From NCBI GenBank assembly GCA_036250225.1, contig JAPZLL010000046.1, positions 186,001-250,000 on the forward strand: 64,000 nucleotides of DNA. Direction: 5' to 3'. This stretch comes from Cercophora sp. LCS_1. Its lineage: Eukaryota > Ascomycota > Sordariomycetes > Sordariales > Lasiosphaeriaceae. Position numbers and translations under genes: made by a program. Shown here one piece after another: positions 22,048 through 32,801 of this stretch (the first letter of the stretch is position 1; every line of letters starts with the position of its first letter). The notes beneath the pieces are model-generated. The model did not search any database. It was not told the DNA's origin and saw only the letters and a list, made by a program, of their open reading frames with translations.

Positions 22048-24415
22048 TTTGGTGGTTTGGTGGATGGACGGGTGTGGCGGGGAGGGAGTTTTTGTGATGG
22101 ATTGTTGAAGAGTGCGATGGTTCTGCTTGGAAGGGAGGGGTGGCGGAATTATATGTGCTTCAGCTTCGACTTTTTCGCTGACTTTTGTGTCGCCAAACTC
22201 GGTTACGTGATGTGTTTGTGTCCGGTCTAGACCATCCTCGTTTGGCGTATGACTGTATCTTGGCTCAAGGCTCGGCGTCACTGCTTGATCATGATGGGCT
22301 GACATCCGCTCTTTTAGCTAGCCATGTTGTGCCACGCCGAGGGGTTGCTTCTCAGCCCTTCAAGCACACAATCCGTGGCCAATCATCCTACTCAGTTCCC
22401 CCACCTGACCGGTCAACACAGCTGATGCAGAGTCTCTGTGTCACGAACCATTTCCGGCAATCAGTCTTTGCCTCCTACTTTCCAGAACCGCACTGTCTCC
22501 CTCGTCTGTCGTTCTGCCACCTGATCGCGTGTCACTCATTGTACTTCCTGGCTATCGTAACCCATGTCGCTGTCCCGGCTGAAACTCCTGAAACGATGTA
22601 CATCTCATATTTTGTGCCAAACCTTGTTGAGTGGCCTTGCATGATGCGGCATATCGAGTGGACGAGCCCAGCCGAGACGATCGTCCAAAGCAACGACTTC
22701 TGAAGAGGTATCAATCCCGCGCAATGTCGCGCAAAGATTGGGTTTCGATCAAGGGACAGCGTGAGGAACCCTATGATCATTAAAACGAAGGTGAAAATGT
22801 CGGAGATGCGTTCCATTACTAACATGACGGGCCATTGCTCAGAAAGGTGAAATGAGCTAAGGTGAGTTTGTTGGCACAACTTTGGGTGACCAGAAGAAGA
22901 TAACCTGCAAGTTTTTATAGATAAAAAGCCGCTACACCATCACGCCAACAGCAGGCAGAAAAATGCAGGCCGATATTGTGCTTTTTTGGAGCGACCCAAT
23001 GAGACGGCTGGTCCGTGATCAAGTTTGCTGTTGGTTATCCTTCACCGGTTAAATCCTATGAGGGTCATGGAGAGCACATGCAGAGTTCTAGATTAACTTC
23101 GATGCTTCCTGAGTTTAGGAAATTGTGATAGCATTGGGTGACTACCTCGGGTAGGGTAGGTGGTCAGGTGGGAATTCTTCACTCAACTAGATACGATACA
23201 ATCCATTGCCCCTACAAGGATCACAGAAGGCACTCAATGGAGCGCGAGACCCGATCAACAACCGCGCCCAGGTTAAAATGTGAAACTCAATCATCCCGCA
23301 CTTTTCCACAACTGCAGATACACCAGCGGCCACAAAGATGGTGCCAATTATTGCACCTGCCGCGACAAATGGAAGAGCCGGCCCAGGCGCGGCTCCAACA
23401 GCCGTGGCCCCAAGGGCACTGAGAGCGACTTGAGTCGCAAAGTGTGAGGCGGCGTGCGAGAGCCCCTGTTATCAGTTTCAGTCGGCTAGGGGCCAGGCAT
23501 GGGCTTTGCGCGTCTTACTGGCATGCTTTCGGTTCGGGGGGATATAAGCTCTGATTTTGGGGATGGCTGGTAACGAGGTAGGCAGGCCTTCAAAACGGGC
23601 ATCAACGCACAATGTTGCTTGCAGGAATCCTGGGGGTCGCCGTTGTAACGGTCCTGGCGGCTGGGGAGCTACATATAGAAGTTTCCACACCACATTATTG
23701 ATCGCGGCGTAAAGTTCCAAGCACATGACTTGTCGCGCCCGCAATCTTGGCGAAATCGAAAGCAGGATTTTTCGGGCTGGTGCTTATCAATCAGGGGGAG
23801 AAGTGCCCCGTTCACCGTGAGACGTTATCATGGGCGAATCTCACCTCCATTTTATGAATTTTGTTGGGGGCGGACAGAGACGGCTAGCCGCATCTCCTAC
23901 TTCAACTGCCGGTGTGCCTGGGCACACCGTGAGGAAAGGAGTCTAAGAGCGGAACCCCGCCAGAGAATTCCGAGAAACTGCGGTGTGACCACAAACAGCT
24001 CTCTATAAAACGGTGTTCCCTTTTTGGGGCCACGTCGGGCGACGGAAAGTGCACACCCTCTCTGGCCTCTTTCCTTCCGCTTGAATTGCTTTCAGAAAAC
24101 AAGATACTCTAATTATACTTAAAGAACGATTCGGCTTTCGGTTTTTCGGGTGCCGGAAGTATGGTGATAACTGCACACGGGGCCACTGAGCAAAATTGCA
24201 CCTGAAAGGTACAGTGTTGGGATTCAGTGCACCAATGCAGCCCATGCCAAGTGCCGATTCCGTGGGCCGGGAAAGCGGGGTCCGAGACTATCTCGGCCCG
24301 GGACCTAGGCGAAGTGGATCGGAGACCCCGGGGCCCCTGGAACTTGACAAGCTTTAACCTCCCTTTGGCCTGTCGGTTGACTGCGTCGTTATATGTCGCT
24401 CCAATATGCTCCAAT
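22048..24415. other. long intergenic region, at most one weak small ORF
   Basis: About 2.4 kb with no strong gene. Besides the weak minus-strand ORF at 22532-22825 there is a plus-strand stretch near 23310-23440 whose translation has three cysteines (NCRYTSGHKDG, YCTCRDKW), but no start or upstream exon was found. The last few hundred bases are the promoter of the Zn2Cys6 gene. Confidence 0.4.
22532..22825 (-). CDS. hypothetical small membrane protein (weak)
   Basis: A 97-residue minus-strand frame from ATG 22825. Hydrophobic stretches (IFTFVLMIIGFLTLSL and LLWTIVSAGLVHSIC, then MYIVSGVSAGTATWVTIA) could be three membrane segments. No family is recognised, no intron is needed and no TATA-like element is evident. 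Listed because membrane-like periodicity is unusual for a random ORF, but it may be fortuitous. Confidence 0.25.
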   Translation of the reverse strand: MLVMERISDIFTFVLMIIGFLTLSLDRNPIFARHCAGLIPLQKSLLWTIVSAGLVHSICRIMQGHSTRFGTKYEMYIVSGVSAGTATWVTIARKYNE

Positions 24416-26354
24416 ATGGATCAAGCGAATTCAAGAAAACGAGTTCGTGTTTCTGTTGCTTGCCAGAACTGTCGGAACCGAAAGAACCGGGTAACTTCAC
24501 CCCGTCCACTGAACGTGCTCATGCTGAGAAGGTTTGTTGACAAGTCTTGATCCAACAGTGCGATGGACAACTTCCAAGCTGCAAGCGTTGTGAGGAGCTA
24601 GGAGCTGCCTGCGACTACGACCACCCACCGCCCGTGCCAAGGTACGTGCATCCACTGTCCTCATGGAGCTTAGACTTGAGACTTACTTTGAGGGTAACCA
24701 GGTGTACGACAGACACTGAAGTTTTGTCTAGACTTCACGCGTTGGAGGAGAAGCTGCAAACCTTGCCAGAACCGTCGACGACTCCAAGGCCAAGGTCTAC
24801 CGAAACGCCGCAGGATGACAATCACTCTGACAACATCACGGCGGGCAGATTGTTGACCTCCCCCGGAATTTCCGGTTTACCAAGCCCTCCTGTTGATGAA
24901 AACAATGTTGACGGCATGGGTGAGGTCCATATTGTCGAAGCCGGGGATTGTTACACGTACTTTGGCCCCTCGTCGAACGCGGCTTTGATCCGACACCTGA
25001 AGGTTGCGCTTAACATCACGCAGCAGTCTGCAGGGCATGGCTCGCACTCCACTCAGTCTCTCGGATCCACAGAGTCGTTGACGCTGCACAGTGGCAGGAA
25101 GAGGAAACGAACCTCGGAGAACATGGCTAGCGTTGCTGTACATGATGTTCGCCAACGTCTACCACACAGAGTCTCCGTCATCGCCAACCGAGCATGCAGC
25201 AGAGACTTGCAAGAGGTACTTTCAGTGGGCCATGGAACTGGCCATGCCGGAAGTTCTCCTGTCGTCGAACCTGGAGATTGGTGCGGCATCCTGCTTGCTA
25301 AACCCACCTTAGACTCGCTAACAACGTTTAGTACAAGTACTCTGCTTGATGACCTGCTATCTGCACGGCTCATCACAGTCAGCCCAACTATGGACACTGC
25401 ACTCTCTATCAGTCAAGGCGGCCACACAAATCTGCTTGCACTGTCCGGATGCATCAAGTGGTATGACCCTATTAGAGCGAGAGATGCGGAAACGAACGTG
25501 GTTTTGGTGTCTGATGAATGACGAGCAAGTGGCCCCTCCTCCGTCCTGCTTCCGGATACTGATACAATACAGCATCGTAAGCGTCAAACTCGGTCGGCCG
25601 CTGGCAATGTCAAGCTCGCTTCGAAAGAACGATCTCGCGTGTGTGGACATCAACGACGTCTTTCCGACCGTCCATGCACCAGCATCAGTCGTGGCAACCA
25701 GCGCGAACCACTTCACCTGCCAGATGCAACTGGCCAAGTTCACGAGCGATGTGATTTTGCAACTTTACAACGACAATTCCGGCTCTGTTGAAAACATTGA
25801 TGCAGTCACCACCGTCAAGTTGGCGTTTGACTTCTCTTGCAAGTTGTCCGTCTCTCTGTCCCGGGGCACCTTCGACCACGGTCCGTTTCCGGCGACATGC
25901 AATCCACCAGGCCTTCGAGTCTCGAAGCTCGAAGATTTCAAGCTGTCTTGGGGCTGCGCTATCATGGCTTGATGTTGTTATCACAACGGCCAACACTGCT
26001 CAAGTTTCTCACTTTTGATCCCGAGGGCGCCGACGCAGCTCTCGAATTAGACCTTCTTCGTGAATCAGGGTTCCCTGCTCTCAAGCGATGCATTCGAGCC
26101 GCTGTAGATTGCATCGCTGTCGCCAAAGGGATTGTGGACCAGTGGCAAGATCGCAAGATTCTGCTGTCTGGCGCTTGGTGGCTGACTGCGTATCATCGTA
26201 TCGGACGCATGTTGGGTATATGGATCGGGTGAGGGGGCAGTTTGGGTTTGGCGACGGGATTTTGGGGCGCATTTTGGCCGATATTAAAGGGCAGCTGGAT
26301 CCCGAGGGGGTGTTGAGTCAAGGGAAGTCGGGGATTTGGGGAGGGAGAGGGTGA
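24416..26354 (+). CDS. Zn(II)2Cys6 transcription factor (exon joins partly unresolved)
   Basis: The gene starts at ATG 24416 with a Gal4-type zinc cluster split by an intron: CQNCRNRKNR, intron 24491-24558, then CDGQLPSCKRCEELGAAC, giving Cys-x2-Cys-x6-Cys-x6-Cys-x2-Cys-x7-Cys. A second intron (24642-24701) precedes a short coiled linker (VLSRLHALEEKL). The fungal-specific middle homology region is recognisable downstream: LALLYMMFANVYHTES, VQVLCLMTCYLHGS, LEREMRKRTWFWCLMND, SVKLGRPLAM and LGLRYHGLMLLSQRPTLLKFL. Intron 25275-25325 is canonical; 25525-25572 has a GC donor (GCAAGT) and restores NDDIVSVKLGRP. Joins near 25015-25100, 25830-25920 and 26190 are not resolved, so a frameshifted allele cannot be excluded. 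Nuclear regulator; target unknown. Confidence 0.7.
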
Positions 26355-26710
26355 AGTTTGGAGTGGGTTGATCGGGCGTTCCTTCCTCAATTCGGCAGTG
26401 CAGGATCGGTACCTACCTTACCTTAGGTATTGTACCATGTGTTATCCTCCGAGAACCACAGAAAGTCAAGTAAACTTGACGTTGCCAGCAACGCAACGTT
26501 TCGAACGTCGAGGCGCAATCCGAAAAAGACCAATAGCAGATGAAACGGGAAAAAAAGGTCTCGATACACCAAAATAACACGCTATATGCAATAGAATCAG
26601 ATAAATACCCAGCACCAAGCTGAACGAAAACCAAGAATAATACACCCACATCACCACCTCGATCCTCTCCATTATCCCATCCCCACCTATCAACCCCCTT
26701 TTATGACCTC
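26355..26710. other. intergenic between convergent genes
   Basis: Nothing recognisable apart from short AT-rich stretches that may contain the polyadenylation regions of both flanking genes. Confidence 0.5.
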
Positions 26711-27583
26711 CTACTGCGTCGTCAAAAGCGCCGCACTCTCCGCCCCAAACTTGGTCTCCGCACCCACACTCGAATTCTTCGGAAAACAAAACGCATCCGC
26801 CGTCCCCTGCTGTCCCCACCTCGCCGCATCCCAAACCCACGTCACGCCTCTACACCGTCCCCGTCCACTCGAGGGATACAGGTTCAACTGGGCGCAAATT
26901 GCGATGCAGTCCTGCATTGTCCTCGCGGGGAACCTTCCCATATCCGCCCCGCCCGCCGACACATCGTAATCGGTATCGCATTCCCTTCTGAATTGCAGGT
27001 TCGTTCCGGGGGCGGTGTAGATGCTGTTCCCCGACGACAGGGGACACTCGCTGAAGGGACGGGTCGGGTCCTGGCCGGACGGTGGGGGTTCGGAGGTGTG
27101 GAAGCAGATGTTTTTGGAGTCGGCGTGGAATCCTTCTGGGATTGCGCCTGTCGTGGTATTGCCAGGCGTGGTGGTGTTGTTGTTGGTGTTGATGGGGCAG
27201 GTTGTGGAGGATTGGGAGGCGGTGTTGTCGTCGCGCGAGAGGACGACAGCTACGACGATGATGCCGATTGCGAGGAGGATGTTGGTGAGGGTGAGGAAGA
27301 AGGTGGGCGGTCGGAGGCCGAGGATTTTCTTGGGGGGCTTCGCGGCATCGGGCGGGACGGCGGCGGGGTAGGCGTATGCTGGGACGGCGGCGGTCGTGTT
27401 GTATGTCGCGGGGGAAGGCGTAGTTTGGTAGGGGACCGGCTGGACTTGGGGCTCGACGGGTTTGTATTGAGACGTTTGGAAACCGTAGGCTGGTTGGAGT
27501 CCTTCCGATGCGCGATTGTCTGGGTCGGCGGCTTGGAGGAATTCGAGGTCCTCGCGCCTGCCGGGCAAAGGCTGCGATGCCAT
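26711..27583 (-). CDS. type II membrane protein with cysteine-containing ectodomain
   Basis: Intronless minus-strand ORF, 290 residues from ATG 27583. The N-terminal 90 residues are proline/tyrosine-rich and soluble (QPVPYQTTPSPATYN). A single TM helix follows (about 94-116, FFLTLTNILLAIGIIVVAVVL). The extracellular part begins with an Asn/Thr-rich spacer having several N-glycosylation sequons and ends in a domain with about seven cysteines, including DCIAICAQLNLY and RCRGVTWVWDAARWG, reminiscent of PAN/Apple-type modules in fungal wall proteins. The absence of an N-terminal signal peptide favours a signal-anchor topology. Exact function unknown; the PAN resemblance is tentative. Confidence 0.7.
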   Translation of the reverse strand: MASQPLPGRREDLEFLQAADPDNRASEGLQPAYGFQTSQYKPVEPQVQPVPYQTTPSPATYNTTAAVPAYAYPAAVPPDAAKPPKKILGLRPPTFFLTLTNILLAIGIIVVAVVLSRDDNTASQSSTTCPINTNNNTTTPGNTTTGAIPEGFHADSKNICFHTSEPPPSGQDPTRPFSECPLSSGNSIYTAPGTNLQFRRECDTDYDVSAGGADMGRFPARTMQDCIAICAQLNLYPSSGRGRCRGVTWVWDAARWGQQGTADAFCFPKNSSVGAETKFGAESAALLTTQ

Positions 27584-27997
27584 TGTGAGCGCGCGCGCGC
27601 TAGGTAGGGTTGGTCGCACGAGATGCGGCAAGGTAGAAAGTTGGACGTTTCTTCTGGTATTATGGCGGCGGGGAATCCATCGTGAAGAAGGAGCGATCGA
27701 AGGATGGGATCAGGGGCTCGGTTGGGTTTTGTGTCGAGTGTCGCACTTGCCCATGGTCTCGAGTCCGAGACCCGCGACGCGCCCAATCAGCGGCATCGGA
27801 CTTTTGGAGGATCGGGATGCTGGCTGCGCCCCACGGGACCAGCCCTACGAAGATTAGCCATCCGAGCCTGGGAAATGAGGGTGAAACGCTGCTGGTTTAG
27901 CGGCGCATGTTCTAGCCGGTCAAATACATGTAAGCACGAATCCCGGTTTCCAATTCCGTGTCTTTTTGTTCGTGTTGGAATCTAAGCGACACCCGAT
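27584..27997. other. intergenic region
   Basis: No gene supported. The 5' part, next to ATG 27583, is the promoter of the leftward membrane-protein gene. It includes the alternating GCGCGCGCGC at 27591-27600. Confidence 0.5.
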
Positions 27998-29032
27998 TTA
28001 AGCAGCAGACGACACGCCCTGGTCAGCCTCCAAGAATTGCCTGTACGAGTCCACCATCGACTGCGCCAAAGAAATATACTTGATGCCCAGCGCCTTCTCC
28101 GCCTTGCTCCCATCTAGTCCATACGTCTCGGGGATTTTACCCGGTGTGCCCTCTGGCAATCTATCCGCGAGCTCTGGGATCCCCTTGCGAACTTCGTCCA
28201 CAACAGTTTGGTAGTCGAAGTGCGATCCGACAAGGAATCTCTGCCCGGCGACTTCCTCCTTCTCGAATGCAGCGATGTGCGCCTCGGCGACGACCCTCAC
28301 GTCTGCAAACCCCGCAAAGTCGACGGGAGGGACTTCCTTGGCGCCGATGATGGAGTAGAGCGCATGGCTCGACTCGTTGAGGTGCTTGGTATCGCGAATG
28401 CCGCCGAGGTGAGGGCCAAAGACCCAAGGCGGGTTGATGGTCACGAGTGAAAAGCCAGGCTTCTCTTCCTCAAGCCAGTCCCACATGGCCTTTTCGGCAA
28501 GTCCCTTGGACGCACAGTACGCGGTTGTGCCATCGGCAACAGCTGCTTCGTCGTATGTCATGGGGTTCCAGTCGGTTTCGTTGTATGTGTACCCGACTCT
28601 GGCACCCTTGCCAAGGTCGAGGATGGAGGCGAACGAGGATGTGTTGACGACGCGCCGGACATTGGGTCCGTAACGCTTGGTCGCCTCGAGAACAGCAACG
28701 GCGCCACCAACGGCTGGCTCAAGGAGGTCACGGCGGTTATCTTCGACGTTGAGAACGAAGGGGGCAGCCACGTTGATCACCCCGGTGATGGGTTTGGTAG
28801 TACCGGAAAACGCCGCCTCGAAGAGTTCAGGCTTGGTGATATCGGGGACAATACCGAAGCTAAGTTGGTCGGCAAAGGCTGAGAACTTGGAGCGGACGCC
28901 AGCCGTTGACGACTCAGACCGGACAGTACCACGGACATGGTACCCCTTTGTCAAAGCAAGGTTGATGATGTGGGCAGCCACGTAGCTGTTGGCGCCAGTG
29001 ACGAGGAGAGTTTGCTCGGAAGGGCTGACCAT
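27998..29032 (-). CDS. NAD(P)-dependent epimerase/aldehyde reductase, Gre2/DFR-like extended SDR
   Basis: Intronless minus-strand ORF, 344 residues from ATG 29032, chosen because the Rossmann motif LLVTGANSYVAAHI follows at residues 9-22. The catalytic residues are the extended SDR set: Ser132/133 in VVNTSS, Tyr172 and Lys176 in AYCASKGLAEKA. NPPWVFGPHL is the substrate-side motif of dihydroflavonol-4-reductase/Gre2-type ketoreductases, which reduce methylglyoxal, ketones and aldehydes with NADPH. TGANSYVA is the fungal variant of TGxxGxxA. Cytosolic. Substrate not determinable. Confidence 0.9.
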   Translation of the reverse strand: MVSPSEQTLLVTGANSYVAAHIINLALTKGYHVRGTVRSESSTAGVRSKFSAFADQLSFGIVPDITKPELFEAAFSGTTKPITGVINVAAPFVLNVEDNRRDLLEPAVGGAVAVLEATKRYGPNVRRVVNTSSFASILDLGKGARVGYTYNETDWNPMTYDEAAVADGTTAYCASKGLAEKAMWDWLEEEKPGFSLVTINPPWVFGPHLGGIRDTKHLNESSHALYSIIGAKEVPPVDFAGFADVRVVAEAHIAAFEKEEVAGQRFLVGSHFDYQTVVDEVRKGIPELADRLPEGTPGKIPETYGLDGSKAEKALGIKYISLAQSMVDSYRQFLEADQGVSSAA

Positions 29033-29706
29033 TTTGGAGGTAATTCTGTGCGTAATTGACTGATGTTTTGCAGATATGATTTGATGATGTCGGATATCGC
29101 TTGGATCTTTTGCCTTAGATCCAGGGAGAACCGCGCCAGCTTTATAGGAAAAAAAAAGTCTCACGAAAAGCCCCCAGACTCTGTCTCGAATGATTTTCCG
29201 ATCTCCCAAACGACGTGGTCGGCCTTAGTCATCGCAAGGCGGTTGCGGCGCCTTCGTCTCGTCAACCTGGTTATGATCATTCCCGGATGCAGCAACATGC
29301 CATTGCCATTGGGCGTGAGTCGTCCGCCCTTTGGATGCACAGTCAGCAAAAAGCAGGAGCGAATCAGATAGCTGTGTCGCAGACAGGGTGGAGTTCCCAA
29401 GGTTGGTGGGACATCCATGTCCCGGGATTAAATCCGATTCCCGGTTCAATCCGGTGTTAGGCCATTAATTATAGCCAGCCACAGGGATCCTATTGTCCGT
29501 CCTGCAGCGTCGATCGTGTGGTTTCGAACAATCACCGCAAAAATATCGCCTAACGCCGACCCCATGTCTGCAAAGATCGACTGCCTCAGTAACATTACCA
29601 ACTTTGGTGTTTTGCTTTCGCTGGAACACAAGAGATCCCTTTGTCATCCGGGGCGCCATCAACATTTGAGCATCACTTAGACGTTGCTAGCCCATTTCCG
29701 GCCAAC
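29033..29706. other. divergent intergenic region
   Basis: Separates the leftward reductase and rightward SRR1-like gene and so should hold both promoters. No coding potential seen. Confidence 0.55.
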
Positions 29707-30921
29707 ATGTCGAACCAGACTTTCACCGAGATCGAGGACCATCTGCGCGCCACTCAGCAGGAGAAGATGGCCGTTGCCGAGCATGTTCGCCAGTTGTACA
29801 AATCAGGGGTGCCGCTTTACACCAAGAAGGCAATCGGAGAACTTGCAGAGCAGCTTGAAGAAGTGAAAGCAAACGGATCAGCCAAGGTCACTCTCGCGAG
29901 GTTGGACGGCAAGACACAAACAGTCGGAATCCTCCACAAAGTCCTAACAGAGGAGTCGTGGGTAACATTCAATCCGCCCAGCGCAGTGTCCAGTGGGCAC
30001 AGTAGCTACGCGTGGGACTGGGTCGGGGAGCAACAGGACGCCGGCCACACTCAGATTGGGTAAGCAAAGTACTTGGTTCATCAACAGGCGTTCAGGCGTG
30101 CGACTGTTTTCGATGGATGAACTAACGGGGCACCCCCATTCAGAATCAACCCACACGTCGAATACCACTCGTTGGGCAGTCTGATCGATCCAGAGGGACC
30201 GTACGACCCTGATCTTCCCCTTGGTGTTGTATACGACACGGCGTTTCGGGACGCAACAACTGGCGCCCTTCTCACCTTCCCATTGTCCGCATCAGTCCCA
30301 TGCGATGAGCTCTGGAGTTTCTTCCAAAGGCAACGGGACAAGTGGGAAACCAGTGAAGGGTGCAAGCGCTTGAGGGAACTACTCGCAACAGGCCAAGTAC
30401 CACCAGTTCGCAAAATTGTGGCGTTCGCCTGCGGGCCAATGTTCTGCTACGACGAGTTTCGATCCCATGTCGCCTTTCAGCATGCCATCATCATGACACT
30501 ACGCGATGTGTTTAGCCAGGAAACCCAATGCTTTGCGCAAGACCCATACTACACGGAGGAAGACAAGAAGATCCTCAACGGCGAGGGCATCTACGCCGTT
30601 GATGATCCGCATGGGTTCCTGGAGGTGGACGATGAGTCGGCTATCATTTCCGTCGGTGCCGATGTGCCAATCCGGAACATCGTTTTGGACCTGGCAAAGC
30701 CCGCTCTCCTAATCACTAATGAAGTTGAATCAGAGAGGTTTCAGAAGCAAACCCTGGACAACCGGGTCAATGATGCTGACCCAATAACGCCTAGGGTGCA
30801 GGATATCCTGCGAGACCAGTACTACAAAATTCCGTTCCCCCATACCGATGATGGGTACGCGAGTACCAAGAGCCGCGATGGCAGAGAAGACAAACTGGCC
30901 ATTTACATTCGAAAGTTATAG
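29707..30921 (+). CDS. SRR1-like domain protein
   Basis: Two exons, 29707-30059 and 30144-30921, with an 84-nt intron (GTAAGC...TTCAG), give 376 residues. The N-terminal third is helical (IEDHLRATQQEKMAVAEHVR). The SRR1-like core (PF07985) is unmistakable: VRKIVAFACGPMFCYDE near residue 205, HAIIMTLRDVFSQ, a CFAQDPYYTEEDKKIL block, VDDPHGFLEVDDESAIISV and VPIRNIVLDLAKPALLI. The family is named for Arabidopsis SRR1 (clock/heme-related regulation); fungal members are mostly uncharacterised and often appear in multiple copies. Soluble. The intron is certain from frame continuity. Confidence 0.88.
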
Positions 30922-31046
30922 AAAGTGTCAATTAAGTGTCATCATCTTTGCCGCACAGTATTATCTCAACTACCAAATAATTAACCATTACGTTCCGAGT
31001 GTTGCTTTTGTCCCATCACCTCATCCATGATTTACCACGCACGATC

Positions 31047-32030
31047 TCACAAATACGGCCCCAAAATCGTCTGCGTATGCTCCCACAACGCCTCCTGTTT
31101 CCCACGCAGCACATCCACGACCTTACTATTCGGCGTACACTCACACGTGTCACTGACAAGAAACAATCCACCGGCCGTCGCCACACCCTTGGTCCCCGTC
31201 CACGGCGTGCCCCTACCCCCAAAAGCAGCACTCGTGCTCTCGAACAAGTGCCTCTGCGCCGACTCCTCGTTTGAAAACCCAACCAACCATGTCAAGAACT
31301 CAATCACAGCCGTCAACGCCCCTCCCACAAACGACGAGCCCCCAGCCCAACCCCTCCTCACATTCCCCGTATTCACTGCGCCCGGTCGGGAGTGGATAAA
31401 CGTCACGCCCGGATTCTCCTTGGCCAAACGATCCATCGTGATGGTCGTCAAAGCAACATACTGCGGCCTAGCCCTCCAGACTTTAAACGCGCCCTTTTTC
31501 TTCAGGTCAAAATCATCCAGGTCGATCAAGTAGGTAGTTTCAAAACCGCCGGCGAGGACGCTCACCACCCTCGCATGTTCTGATCTATTCAACAAAGGGA
31601 GGAGATGCAGTGCGAACAACGTGCGAGAGTAATACTCTAGCGCTTGAACGACTTCATGTCCCTCGGCTGTTTCTCTGCGTGGACCAAAGGGTGCGTAGCC
31701 AGCGCTGAGGAAGAGGAGGTCGATGCGTGATTCGGATGTTTTGATCGTTTCGCATACGCGTTTGACGTCAGCGAGGAGGGAGACTTCGGCTGAGATCCAG
31801 ATGATGGATGCTTTGGAGTTGATGGTTTGCAGTTCGTCGATGAAGGGTTGGGTGTTGGCTTGGGAGGACGGACGACCGATTAGGTAGATTTTGATGGGGA
31901 TGCCGGTTGATACGAGGGCTTTGATTGTGAGTTTTCCGATGCCCGAGGTGCCGCCTACGAAGACGGCGGTTTGGAGGGTTTGGGGGTTGACGAGGGCGTT
32001 GGAGGCGAGGATTTGCTTGTAGGAGACCAT
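31047..32030 (-). CDS. short-chain dehydrogenase/reductase
   Basis: Intronless minus-strand ORF, 327 residues from ATG 32030. The Rossmann motif AVFVGGTSGIGKLTIK is at 22-37 (GGTSGIG matches TGxxxGIG), with LFLSAGYAPFG replacing the NNAG motif and VVSVLAGG carrying the active-site strand. The canonical YxxxK is not visible at the expected spacing; instead the sequence runs LDDFDLKKKGAF then YVALTTITMDRLAKE, as in a divergent fungal SDR group found near secondary metabolite genes. Whether it is catalytically active in the classical way is uncertain. No partner genes of a cluster are adjacent. Confidence 0.85.
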   Translation of the reverse strand: MVSYKQILASNALVNPQTLQTAVFVGGTSGIGKLTIKALVSTGIPIKIYLIGRPSSQANTQPFIDELQTINSKASIIWISAEVSLLADVKRVCETIKTSESRIDLLFLSAGYAPFGPRRETAEGHEVVQALEYYSRTLFALHLLPLLNRSEHARVVSVLAGGFETTYLIDLDDFDLKKKGAFKVWRARPQYVALTTITMDRLAKENPGVTFIHSRPGAVNTGNVRRGWAGGSSFVGGALTAVIEFLTWLVGFSNEESAQRHLFESTSAAFGGRGTPWTGTKGVATAGGLFLVSDTCECTPNSKVVDVLRGKQEALWEHTQTILGPYL

Positions 32031-32801
32031 TTTGGTCGCTGCTGTGTTGCTGTTGGTGTTTGTGGTGTTTGTTGAGGCGTGGTGGGTGAATCTGGAAGGG
32101 CGAATGCTGTGATTATATAAAGAAAATACACCGCCGTAGAGGAGCGTGGTGGTGTTCGGGCTGCCGGGGTTTGAACAGCCCGTTTAGCCGTTCTCCGCCA
32201 ATCATGCGGCTGGTAATGTCTCCGCGTTGGATGCGGCACAGCGCTGCGGGGTGCTACAGTGTGCCGCGCTTGACTCTGGGGTTGAAGACCCAGACTGCGG
32301 AGAGTTATCTGACAAATGCAGGCGGCTTTGTATACCAATCTCGGAAACAAATACTATTCATTGGTGGACTAGGCGACTTGGTTACACAACTCTCGGAAAC
32401 AATGCTATTCCTTGGTGGAATATTGTACCATAACTGATATGGACGCGTAGTGATCTGGATCGAACAACACACACACAACCCAGTGGTCGGCCTTCCAGGC
32501 CGACCTACAGGTAAGGCTTCCTCTGATCGGAGATAGACATAGGAAACAACGACAACAACGTAGGATACGACGTAGGAAATAACAGCGTACTGGCCACAGT
32601 AGGAACTTCGTAGGAATGGGTGATGAATCGCCTCCTTGGGGTTGTTGTTCAATCTAAGTCTGAGGCGCCGGCACGTGCCGGCCGGCCATCACCGTGGCTA
32701 TTCACAAAAGCAGAAAAAGCAACGCAGACCGGCCCACAGCCATCACCCCAAGTCAGTAGTCAGCTGGGGGGGGGGGGGGGCGAAGCTTTGATGTGGCGGA
32801 G
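32031..32801. other. intergenic with a G15 homopolymer
   Basis: No gene supported. Short inexact direct repeats around 32335-32410 (CTCGGAAACAA-TGCTATTC type) and a run of 15 G at 32766-32780 are the only notable features. Confidence 0.5.
32766..32780. repeat. G15 homopolymer
   Basis: Fifteen consecutive G. Similar in kind to the C17 tract at 6443-6459. The length may vary between strains or be a sequencing artefact. Confidence 0.9.

Noticed and set aside
23310..23440. Three-cysteine peptide that could be an exon of a small secreted protein
   Set aside because: TAA lies just upstream in frame and no signal-peptide exon could be joined.
26993..27607. Gly/Val-rich plus-strand ORF of about 200 codons
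   Set aside because: Antisense of the membrane protein gene, whose TM helix and cysteine pattern are on the minus strand.
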